Positions 1-7,032 of a stretch of 64,000 nt of DNA are shown here, piece by piece; the stretch's first letter is position 1, and the number at the start of each line of letters is the position of its first letter. The stretch is from NCBI RefSeq assembly GCF_900111925.1, contig NZ_FOKA01000007.1, positions 124,001 through 188,000 of the forward strand, given 5' to 3'. Under the pieces are notes generated by a model that had not been told where the DNA came from, made no database searches, and saw only the letters and a list, made by a program, of their open reading frames with translations. The DNA is from Cellulomonas marina (lineage in GTDB: Bacteria; Actinomycetota; Actinomycetes; Actinomycetales; Cellulomonadaceae). The translations under genes were made by a program, and so were the position numbers.

Positions 1-849
1 GGTGCCGCTGGCGAGCCACGGCGTGTCGTCGGCGGCGTAGGTGGCCAGGGCCCTGGGCTCGGCGCGACGGCTGTGGCCGAGGACGTCCTCGCGCGTGACG
101 ATCCCGCCCGGGCCGGTCGGCGTGACGGTGTCGAGGTCGATGCCGAGCTCCCGGGCGAGCTTGCGCACGGGCGGCTTGGCCAGCGCGTGGCGGGGCGTGC
201 CCGGCGCCCGCGGTGCCGGGGGTGCCGGCGGCTCGGGCGCCGCGACGACGGTCGGCGCGCCCACGGCGACCGGCGCGGCCTCGAGGCGGGCCGGCGTCGC
301 GGTGGCGGAGACAGGGGCTGAGACCGGGGCTGGGACAGGGACAGGGACAGGGGCTGGGGCAGGTGCCGGGGCAGGGGCAGGGGCGTCCGCTGCCGCCGGG
401 GCGGAGGCCGCGGGGGTCACCGACGCCGGCTGCGCCTCCGCGGCGACCGGCGCGCCCGCGCCACGTCGGCGACGGCTGCCGCCGCCCTCCCCCAGCCCGT
501 AGCCGACGAGCACCGCGCCCGACGTCTCGTCGCCGCCGGTGCCGTCGTCCGCACCGGACGCCCGCTCCTCCGGGCCCCCCGCCGCCGGCGCCGCCCGGCC
601 GCCCGGGTCCACGTCCACCTCGATGATCGGCGTGCCGACCTCCACGGTCGCCCCCGGCTCGACGAGCAGCCGGTGCACGACGCCCGCCCACGGCGACGGC
701 AGCTCGACGAGCGACTTGGCCGTCTCGATCTCGACGATCGGCTGGTTGACGCTCACGGTGTCGCCCGGGCCGACGAGCCAGGTGACGATGTCGGCCTCGG
801 TCAGCCCCTCACCGGCGTCGGGGAGGAGGAACTGCTCGTACGTGGGCAT
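1..849 (-). CDS. 2-oxo-acid dehydrogenase E2 component (dihydrolipoamide acyltransferase), partial
   Basis: E2 core subunit of a pyruvate or branched-chain 2-oxo-acid dehydrogenase complex; it carries the acyl group on a lipoyl arm to CoA in the cytoplasm. Only the first 283 codons are present; the catalytic acyltransferase domain lies beyond the window edge. An N-terminal lipoyl domain has the acceptor lysine in ETAKS (about residue 43). A long Pro/Ala/Val linker follows (about residues 130-200), then a peripheral subunit-binding domain (RHALAKPPVRKLAREL, ending near GGIVTREDV). The ATG has GGAG upstream and lies 31 bp after the E1beta stop, so the three genes form an operon. The substrate cannot be fixed from these residues. 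Confidence 0.92.
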   Translation of the reverse strand, partial: MPTYEQFLLPDAGEGLTEADIVTWLVGPGDTVSVNQPIVEIETAKSLVELPSPWAGVVHRLLVEPGATVEVGTPIIEVDVDPGGRAAPAAGGPEERASGADDGTGGDETSGAVLVGYGLGEGGGSRRRRGAGAPVAAEAQPASVTPAASAPAAADAPAPAPAPAPAPVPVPVPAPVSAPVSATATPARLEAAPVAVGAPTVVAAPEPPAPPAPRAPGTPRHALAKPPVRKLARELGIDLDTVTPTGPGGIVTREDVLGHSRRAEPRALATYAADDTPWLASGT

Positions 850-880
850 GGCGGGGAGCTCCGGGGGAGATGGGGGCCGG

Positions 881-2005
881 TCAGAAGGCGAGGGCGCGGT
901 CGACCGCGTCCAGGACCCGGTCCGTCGTCGGCAGGTACTCGTGCTCGAGGCGCGCCACCGGGTAGGGCGTCGCCCAGCCGCCGACCCGCAGCACCGGCGC
1001 CTCGAGGTGGAAGAAGCACTCCTCCGCGACGCGGGCGGCCACCTCGCCGCCGATGCCGTGCGCCACGGGGGCCTCGTGCACGACGACGCAGCGGCCCGTC
1101 CGGCGCACCGACGCCAGCACCGGCCCGAGGTCCAGCGGGCTCAGCGTGCGCAGGTCGACGACCTCCAGGCTCGTCCCCTCGCGCGCGGCCGCCTCCGCGG
1201 CCTTGAGCGCGGTGCCGACCGTGGGCCCGTAGGCGACCACGGTGACGTCGGTGCCGGCACGCACCACCCGCGCCCGGTCCAGCCCGCCCGCGCCCTCGTC
1301 GTCGGCGGGGTGCGCCGGCGGGAGAGCGGCGTCGAGGTCGACCTCGCCCTTCTCCCAGTAGCGGCCCTTGGGCTCGAAGAACAGCACCGGGTCCGGCGAG
1401 GCCACGGCCTGCTGGATCATCGTGTACGCGTCCGCCGGCGACGAGGGCGAGACGATCCGCAGGCCCGCCGTGTGCGCGAAGAGAGCCGTCGGGTCCTCGC
1501 TGTGGTGCTCCACCGCGCCGATGCCGCCGCCGTAGGGCACGCGGATGACGACGGGTACCTGGAGGCGCCCGCGCGACCGGTAGCGCATCTTCGCGAGCTG
1601 GGTCGTGATCTGGTCGTACGCCGGGAAGATGAACCCGTCGAACTGGATCTCGCACACCGGGCGGTAGCCCCGCAGCGCCAGGCCGATCGCCGTTCCGACG
1701 ATGCCCGACTCGGCGAGCGGGGTGTCGACCACGCGGTCCTCGCCGAAGTCGGCCTGCAGCCCGTCGGTCACGCGGAAGACGCCGCCGAGCCGGCCGATGT
1801 CCTCGCCCATGAGCAGCACCTTCGGGTCCTGCTCGAGGGCGCGACGGAGGCCGAGGGTGATCGCGCGGGCCAGGGTGACGCGCTGCGTCCCGGTCGTGGG
1901 CTCGGGGGCGCGGCGCGGGCTGCCCGGGCGCGCACCCGGGGCGCCGGCGCCCTCGGCGGCGGGCGGCGTGTCGGCCTGCGTGCGCTGCGGGGTCGTGGTG
2001 CTCAC
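881..2005 (-). CDS. 2-oxo-acid dehydrogenase E1 component, beta subunit
   Basis: Beta subunit of the thiamine-diphosphate-dependent E1 enzyme, 374 residues, typical for the family. After a disordered Pro/Ala-rich head of about 40 residues come the family motifs: RVTLARAI, GEDIGRLGGVFRVTDGL, DTPLAESGIVGTAIGLAL, the FDGFIFPAYDQI region and RVPYGGGIG. The start is GTG, overlapping the E1alpha stop in a GTGA (positions 2002-2005), so translation is probably coupled. An ATG would require ignoring this overlap. It works as an alpha2beta2 heterotetramer with the upstream gene product and feeds the E2 encoded downstream. Confidence 0.93.
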   Translation of the reverse strand: MSTTTPQRTQADTPPAAEGAGAPGARPGSPRRAPEPTTGTQRVTLARAITLGLRRALEQDPKVLLMGEDIGRLGGVFRVTDGLQADFGEDRVVDTPLAESGIVGTAIGLALRGYRPVCEIQFDGFIFPAYDQITTQLAKMRYRSRGRLQVPVVIRVPYGGGIGAVEHHSEDPTALFAHTAGLRIVSPSSPADAYTMIQQAVASPDPVLFFEPKGRYWEKGEVDLDAALPPAHPADDEGAGGLDRARVVRAGTDVTVVAYGPTVGTALKAAEAAAREGTSLEVVDLRTLSPLDLGPVLASVRRTGRCVVVHEAPVAHGIGGEVAARVAEECFFHLEAPVLRVGGWATPYPVARLEHEYLPTTDRVLDAVDRALAF

Positions 2006-3228
2006 CGTGCGTGGCCTCCCGTCGTGCCGGTCGTCATGCCGGTCGTCGTGCCCGTCGTCGTGCTCGTCGGGCCGCCCGTGCCCTCCATCGCCGCCTCGAA
2101 CCGCTCGTAGGCGGCGCGGTCGGCGTCCACCCCGGCGTGCGGGGTGGCGTAGACGTGCTCGAACATCGACGCCGCCTCGGGACGGCCCATGGCCCGCACC
2201 GCCGTGCGGACGCGCTCCCCGAGCGCGTCCGCCTCGTGCGCCAGGTCGTCGACGAACGCGTCGGGCAGCTCCCCCGTCGCCTCGAGGTGGCGGCGCAGCC
2301 GGTCGATCGGGTCGCGGTCGCGCCAGTGCTGCTCCTCGTCGGCGGAGCGGTAGCGCGAGGGGTCGTCCGACGTCGTGTGCGCGCCCATGCGGTACGTGAA
2401 CGCCTCGACGAAGGTCGGGCCGCCGCCGGACCGCGCCCGCTCGAGGGCAGCGGCCGTCACGGCGTAGGTCGCCAGCACGTCGTTGCCGTCCACGCGCACC
2501 GAGGGGACGCCGAAGCCCGGCGCGCGGTCCGCGATGGGCACCACGGCCTGCCGCGTCGTCGGCTCCGAGATGGCCCACTGGTTGTTCTGGCAGAACAGCA
2601 CGACGGGCGCCCGGTTCACCGCGGCGAAGACGAGGGCCTCGCTGACGTCGCCCTGCGCGGTGGCGCCGTCGCCGAAGTAGGTGACGACGGCGGTGTCGCG
2701 GGAGGCGTCGCCCGTGCCGACGTCGCCGTCGCGCTGCACGCCCATCGCGTAGCCGACCGCGTGCAGCGTGTGGGAGCCGATGACGAGCGTGTACAGGTGG
2801 AAGCCGTGCGCGACGGGGTCCCACCCGCCGTGGTCGACGCCGCGGAACAGGCGCAGCACGTCGGCCAGGTCCACGCCGCGCGTGTGCGCGACGCCGTGCT
2901 CCCGGTAGGACGGGAAGACGTGGTCCTGCGGGGCCAGCGCCCGGCCGGAGCCGACCTGGGCCGCCTCCTGACCCAGGGCCTGCGCGAACAGCGCGAGCTC
3001 GCCCTGCCGCTGCAGGGCGGTGGCCTCCGTGTCGAAGCGGCGGACGAGCACCATGTCGCGGTACAGCCCGCGCAGGGCGGCGGCGTCCAGGTGCTCCACC
3101 CACGGGTCCCAGGCCGGGTCCCCCACGCGCTCGCCCGACGGGGTGAGCAGCTGCACGAGACCCTCGGCGTGCAGAGGCCCGGGCGCCTGCGCGGACGGCG
3201 CCGGGAGCGCGGCGGGGGGCTGGGGCAC
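2002..3228 (-). CDS. 2-oxo-acid dehydrogenase E1 component, alpha subunit
   Basis: Alpha subunit of E1, which decarboxylates the 2-oxo acid on thiamine diphosphate. The diphosphate-binding motif is visible as GDGATAQGDVSEAL followed by NNQWAIS (around residues 185-215), along with the conserved YREHGV and YRMGAHTTSDDPSRYR segments. It is 408 residues. The GTG start was chosen because GAGGAGG lies 7 bp upstream; in-frame codons further upstream run into the palindromic promoter region. The C-terminal tail is Thr/Gly-rich and low complexity. It is the first gene of the E1alpha-E1beta-E2 operon. Pyruvate versus branched-chain specificity is not decidable here; actinobacterial bkd operons have this gene order. 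Confidence 0.93.
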   Translation of the reverse strand: MPQPPAALPAPSAQAPGPLHAEGLVQLLTPSGERVGDPAWDPWVEHLDAAALRGLYRDMVLVRRFDTEATALQRQGELALFAQALGQEAAQVGSGRALAPQDHVFPSYREHGVAHTRGVDLADVLRLFRGVDHGGWDPVAHGFHLYTLVIGSHTLHAVGYAMGVQRDGDVGTGDASRDTAVVTYFGDGATAQGDVSEALVFAAVNRAPVVLFCQNNQWAISEPTTRQAVVPIADRAPGFGVPSVRVDGNDVLATYAVTAAALERARSGGGPTFVEAFTYRMGAHTTSDDPSRYRSADEEQHWRDRDPIDRLRRHLEATGELPDAFVDDLAHEADALGERVRTAVRAMGRPEAASMFEHVYATPHAGVDADRAAYERFEAAMEGTGGPTSTTTGTTTGMTTGTTGGHAR

Positions 3229-3254
3229 GGGTGCCTCCTCGGGCGGGGACGACG

Positions 3255-3289
3255 AACCTACGTCAGCGTAGGCTACGGGACCGTAGGTT
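3255..3289. promoter_or_regulatory. Nested palindromes (probable operator/promoter) ahead of the E1alpha-E1beta-E2 operon
   Basis: An outer perfect inverted repeat AACCTACG-N19-CGTAGGTT encloses two inner ones, CCTACG-TCAG-CGTAGG (3257-3272) and CTACGG-GA-CCGTAG (3273-3286). This gives four CTACG half-sites in 35 bp. On the minus strand TAGGTT (3260-3255) could be a -10 box for the operon, so a bound repressor would cover the promoter. The symmetry resembles sites bound by dimeric TetR-type repressors, but no regulator gene is adjacent. The stop codon of the upstream glycosyltransferase lies inside the element. Confidence 0.6.
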
Positions 3290-4112
3290 GGCTCGGGACC
3301 CCCGCCACCGGCGCGTCCGGCGCCGCGTCCACGAGCTCGGGCGTGAGCACGGGCGCGGGCCGCCGGTGCCGCATCCACGGGCCCTGCTCGGGCCAGTGCA
3401 CGAGCACCGAGCGGAACCCCCGCACCACGCGTCGGACGAGCCCACGGCCGCTGCGCAGCGGCCGCGCCGAGATGCCCACGGTCATCGCCGGCTCGTACCG
3501 CACCGACCCCGTCGGCAGGTGGAAGCTGAGGTCGAGGTCGTCGTGCAGGTCCACCTCCCGGTGCACCTCGTCGCGCACGTCCCGCCACGTCGCGGACCGC
3601 AGCGCCAGGCTCGACCCGAACAGCGGGGTCCCACCCAGCGTGACGCCGAGCAGCCCGAAGTAGGCGCGCATGTAGAGGACGTCGGCCAGGCGCGCCGCCA
3701 CCGGTCCGAGCCCGCGGAACCGCCCGGGCCCGGTGACGGCGAGGCACGCCGGGTCCGCGAAGGCCGCCTCCACCGCCGCGAGCCAGCCGGGCGGCAGCGT
3801 GCTGTCCGCGTCGCAGCGGGCGATGACGTCGCCCGAGGCGGCGTCGTACCCCCGCGCGGCGGCGGGCCAGATCCCCCGCCGCGGCTCGACGAGCACCGTC
3901 GCCCCGGCAGCCCGCGCGAGGGCGGCGGTCGCGTCGCGGGACCCGTTGTCGACGACGAGCACCTCGTCGGCGGGCCGGTCCTGCGCCGCCAGCGACGCGA
4001 GGCACGCCGGCAGCAGGGCCTCCTCGTCGAGGGCGGGCACCACCACGCTGATCCGCAGGCGGCCCGCGCCGCCCGCACGCCTGGACGGGCCGTCGACCTC
4101 CGCGCTCGTCAC
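3273..4112 (-). CDS. Family 2 glycosyltransferase
   Basis: Probable GT-A fold glycosyltransferase of 279 residues. The N-terminus has the family 2 opening ISVVVPALDEEALLPACLASL, then VVDNGSRDATAALA, and CDADSTLPPGW as the metal-binding DxD-type motif (about residues 105-115). One short hydrophobic stretch is present (LADVLYMRAYFGLLGVTLGG). The donor and acceptor cannot be told from sequence. The GTG start keeps the whole beta1 strand; no clear ribosome site precedes it. It is divergent from another glycosyltransferase 105 bp away and its stop codon sits in the E1 operon operator. Confidence 0.85.
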   Translation of the reverse strand: MTSAEVDGPSRRAGGAGRLRISVVVPALDEEALLPACLASLAAQDRPADEVLVVDNGSRDATAALARAAGATVLVEPRRGIWPAAARGYDAASGDVIARCDADSTLPPGWLAAVEAAFADPACLAVTGPGRFRGLGPVAARLADVLYMRAYFGLLGVTLGGTPLFGSSLALRSATWRDVRDEVHREVDLHDDLDLSFHLPTGSVRYEPAMTVGISARPLRSGRGLVRRVVRGFRSVLVHWPEQGPWMRHRRPAPVLTPELVDAAPDAPVAGVPSQPTVP

Positions 4113-4217
4113 GCCGCCATCGTCGCGCGTCCGGGCCCGGCGTGCGCGATGGTGTCCGCAGGGCCCCGACGTCCAGGCCGGGCGGGCGGCGGGCCCCGCA
4201 CCACCCGTGAGGTCCCC

Positions 4218-5261
4218 GTGACGTCCGCCGTCGCACCCGCCCCCGCGTCCCCCGCGCCCCCGCCGGCACCGTCCGCCCACCTCGCCGACGCCCTCTACGT
4301 CCTGCCCCTGCGGTGGACCGACGACGAGGGCCTCGCCGAGCTCACCGCCTACCTCGCCGAGCTCGGCGCGCACCTGCCGGTGGTCGTCGTCGACGGGTCG
4401 CCCCCGGCCCGGTGGGCCGCCCACGCCGACGCCTGGCGGCCGCTCGTCGCGGGGGGGCTGCACCGCGTGCCGCCGGCGCCCTGGCCGGGTGCCAACGGCA
4501 AGGTCGCGGGCGTCATGACCGGCGTGCACCTGGCGGACCGCGAGCGCCTGGTGCTCGCCGACGACGACGTGCGCTGGGACCGACGGGGGCTGGAGCGGGC
4601 CCTGGCCCTGCTCGACGACGCCGACGTCGTGCGGCCGCAGAACCACTTCGACCCGCTGCCGTGGCACACGCTGTGGGACACGGGACGGACCCTCCTCAAC
4701 CGGGCGTTCGGCTCGGACTACCCGGGCACGCTCGTCGTGCGGCGCTCGGTGCTGCTGCGCGCCGGCGGGTACGACGGGGACGTGCTGTTCGAGAACCTCG
4801 AGCTGCTGCGCACCGTCGTCGCCGCCGGGGGGCGCGAGCACCGCGCCGACGACCTGCTCGTCCGGCGGCTGCCGCCCACCGCCCGGCACTTCCTCGGGCA
4901 GCGGGTGCGGCAGGCGTACGACTCCCAGGCGCAGCCGGCGCGTCTCGCGGCCGAGCTCGCGGTGCTGCCGGCGCTGCTGGCCGCGCGCCGGCGCCCGGGG
5001 CTGGTGGCCGTCGCGGCCGCGGCGGTCGTGGCCGTGGCCGAGCGCGGGCGGCGGCGCGCCGGCGGCGGCCGCGTGCTGCCGGCGCGCGCGACGCTCCTGG
5101 CGCCGGCCTGGCTGCTCGAGCGCGGCGTGTGCGCCTGGTGGGCGCTCGCGCTGCGGGCGCGCGGCGGCGTGCCCTACGCGGGAGGCCGGTTGCGCCGGGC
5201 CGCCACCCCCACCTGTGTGCTGGCGGAGCGGTTGCGCGACGTCCGGGATGCGACGCGGTAG
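4218..5261 (+). CDS. Glycosyltransferase-like protein (family 2 related)
   Basis: A 347-residue protein with a glycosyltransferase-like N-terminal half: LYVLPLRW, VVVVDGSPPARW, a NGKVAGVMTGV segment and the acidic motif LVLADDDVRWDRRGLERAL (about residues 110-130) in the place of DxD. FGSDYPGTLVVRRSVLLRAGGYDGDVLFENLEL is typical of acceptor-side residues in polysaccharide glycosyltransferases (quoted only as a region, about residues 165-200). The C-terminal third has hydrophobic Ala/Val-rich stretches that may associate with the membrane. GTG start; no strong ribosome site. It is divergent from the other glycosyltransferase, so both may serve one surface glycan. Substrate unknown. Confidence 0.7.
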   Translation: MTSAVAPAPASPAPPPAPSAHLADALYVLPLRWTDDEGLAELTAYLAELGAHLPVVVVDGSPPARWAAHADAWRPLVAGGLHRVPPAPWPGANGKVAGVMTGVHLADRERLVLADDDVRWDRRGLERALALLDDADVVRPQNHFDPLPWHTLWDTGRTLLNRAFGSDYPGTLVVRRSVLLRAGGYDGDVLFENLELLRTVVAAGGREHRADDLLVRRLPPTARHFLGQRVRQAYDSQAQPARLAAELAVLPALLAARRRPGLVAVAAAAVVAVAERGRRRAGGGRVLPARATLLAPAWLLERGVCAWWALALRARGGVPYAGGRLRRAATPTCVLAERLRDVRDATR

Positions 5262-5315
5262 GGGCGGCGGCACGATCGCGGCAGGCGCCCCCCGGCCGCT
5301 CCGGCCGTCGCGCGC

Positions 5316-5398
5316 GCCCGCTCGTCCCGCTCGTCCCGCTCGCCCGCTCGTCCCGCTCGCCCGCTCGCCCGTCCGTCCCGCTCGCCCGTCCGTCCCCG
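5316..5398. repeat. Low-complexity array of CCCGCTCG/TCCCGCTCG units
   Basis: About ten degenerate copies of an 8-10 bp unit (CCCGCTCG with CGTCCCGCTCG variants, drifting to CCCGTCCGT at the end). It fills most of the 181-bp gap between the glycosyltransferase and the di-iron protein. No reading frame with a start and ribosome site uses it, so it is probably a non-coding slippage tract. Confidence 0.75.
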
Positions 5399-5442
5399 CC
5401 ACAGGTCCAGCCCCGGCCTGCGCCCGGCCGAGGAGGTCCTCG

Positions 5443-6648
5443 ATGGCCCCGCACACCCTGTCCTCGCCTGCCCCGTCCTCATCCGCCCCGTCCTCGTCCG
5501 CCCCGTCTACCTCAGCGCCGGTCCTCCCCCAGCCGGCCGCGCCGACGACCACGGGTGCCCACGGCCCCATGCCCGTCCCCCCGCCGCGCGGCCCCGCCGG
5601 CCGCGCCCTCGCGGACGTGCTCCTCCGCCCGTCGCCCGGCCCGGCGGGCGACCTCGTCACGGAGGCCCTGCTCGCGACGTTCGACGACGCCGTCGTCGCC
5701 GCGCTGGCCGCCACCGACGACCTCCTCCGCGACGACGACCTGCAGGTCACGCTCCTGACCCTGCAGGAGCTGCACTACGGCGGCCTGGCCGGTGTGGACG
5801 ACCGGTGGGAGTGGTCCCCGGAGCTGCTGCGCACGCGCGGTCGTCTCCAGGACGCGCAGGAGGCGGTCCTGCGCGAGCTGGTCCCCGTCCCCGACGTGCC
5901 CGCCGGCGCCACCGCGCAGGAGGTCGCCGAGGCCCTCTTCGCGCTCACGGGCGCCGAGGGCGGACCCGGGCTGTCGACCTACCTCGCCCGGACGGCCACG
6001 CTCGAGCAGGCCGCCGAGCTCGTCGTGCACCGCTCCCTGTACCACCTCAAGGAGGCGGACCCGCACACCTGGGCGATCCCGCGGCTGTCCGGGGTGCCGA
6101 AGGCGGCGCTCGTGGAGATCCAGGCCGACGAGTACGGCGGGGGCCTGGCGGACCGGATGCACGCGGCGCTGTTCGCCCGCACGATGCGGGCCCTCGGCCT
6201 CGACGACCAGCCGGGCGCGTACGTCGACCACATCCCCGCCGTGACGATCGCCTCCCTCACCACCATGTCCCTGCTCGGGCTGCAGCGCCGGCTGCGGGGC
6301 GCGGTCGCGGGGCACCTCGCGGCGTTCGAGATGACCTCGACCACGCCGAACCGGCTGTACGGCAACGGCTTCCGGCGCCTCGGCTTCGACGAGGAGGTCA
6401 CGCGCTACTTCGACGAGCACGTCGAGGCCGATGCCGTGCACGAGCAGATCGCCGCCCGCGACCTCGCCGGGGCGCTGGCCGTCGACGACCCAGCGGTGCG
6501 CGACGACGTGCTGTTCGGGGCCGCGCTCTGCCTCGCCCTCGACACGTGGGTCGCCGAGGCGCAGGTCGCGGCCTGGCGCGAGGGCCGCTCGTCGCTGCGG
6601 CGCCCGCTGCCCGCCGGCGACGGCGCGACCCGGGACGGCGCCGCGTGA
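5443..6648 (+). CDS. Iron-containing redox enzyme family protein (haem-oxygenase-like di-iron fold)
   Basis: 401 residues. After a disordered Ser/Pro/Ala head (about 45 residues) the protein is helical and matches the haem-oxygenase-like di-iron group: QELHYGG (about residue 110), HRSLYHLKEADPHTW, and EIQADEYGGG...MH, which place His and Glu residues as metal ligands. The C-terminal part has FDEHVEADAVHEQIA, another ligand-rich helix. GAGGAGG lies 6 bp before the ATG. The stop overlaps the GTG of the CDGSH gene by 3 bp, so the two are translationally coupled. The reaction is unknown to me; the fold supports O2-dependent oxidation by a di-iron centre (inference). Confidence 0.8.
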   Translation: MAPHTLSSPAPSSSAPSSSAPSTSAPVLPQPAAPTTTGAHGPMPVPPPRGPAGRALADVLLRPSPGPAGDLVTEALLATFDDAVVAALAATDDLLRDDDLQVTLLTLQELHYGGLAGVDDRWEWSPELLRTRGRLQDAQEAVLRELVPVPDVPAGATAQEVAEALFALTGAEGGPGLSTYLARTATLEQAAELVVHRSLYHLKEADPHTWAIPRLSGVPKAALVEIQADEYGGGLADRMHAALFARTMRALGLDDQPGAYVDHIPAVTIASLTTMSLLGLQRRLRGAVAGHLAAFEMTSTTPNRLYGNGFRRLGFDEEVTRYFDEHVEADAVHEQIAARDLAGALAVDDPAVRDDVLFGAALCLALDTWVAEAQVAAWREGRSSLRRPLPAGDGATRDGAA

Positions 6649-6872
6649 GCGGGGCCCCCACGCGCGTCGTCGCGTGCCCGGACGGGCCCCTCCTCGTGCG
6701 CGGCGACTTCGAGGTCGTCGACGCCGACGGCCGCCCCGTCGAGCGCACGCGCCGCACGGTGGCGCTGTGCCGGTGCGGCTCGACGGGCATCCCGCCGTGG
6801 TGCGACGGCTCGCACAAGGTCGTGGGCTACCGGACGCCCCGGACGGCGGCGGAGGACCCCCCGAGGGGGTGA
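6645..6872 (+). CDS. CDGSH-type iron-sulfur domain protein
   Basis: A 75-residue protein with one CDGSH motif, CRCGSTGIPPWCDGSH (about residues 43-58), which matches C-x-C-x2-S/T-x3-P-x-C-D-G-S-H and binds a [2Fe-2S] cluster through three Cys and one His. The N-terminal half is a small beta region (VVACPDGPLLVRGDFEVVD). The GTG start overlaps the previous stop. The close coupling suggests that it supplies electrons to, or is a partner of, the di-iron protein; this is inference from context. Confidence 0.92.
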   Translation: MSGAPTRVVACPDGPLLVRGDFEVVDADGRPVERTRRTVALCRCGSTGIPPWCDGSHKVVGYRTPRTAAEDPPRG

Positions 6873-6884
6873 CGATCGGGTGAC

Positions 6885-6907
6885 GGTCGGGCGTGCGCCA
6901 CCCGACC
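6885..6907. terminator. Hairpin after the CDGSH gene
   Basis: Perfect 7-bp stem GGTCGGG / CCCGACC with a 9-nt loop, starting 12 bp after the stop. No T-tract follows, as is usual in high-GC actinobacteria. Confidence 0.55.
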
Positions 6908-7032
6908 GGGGGACCGCGCGCTCACGCCGCGCCGGGCGGCCCCGATGGACGGGGTTGGTCGGGGCGTCAGCACGCCGCGGCCGGCCCGTCCAGCAGCGGC
7001 GGGCGTCGCGTCGCGCGCCATGAGGAGGCCGC

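Noticed and set aside
5316..5398. Short repeated units suggesting a CRISPR array
   Set aside because: Units are 8-10 bp, directly abutting and degenerate, with no unique spacers of 25-40 bp.
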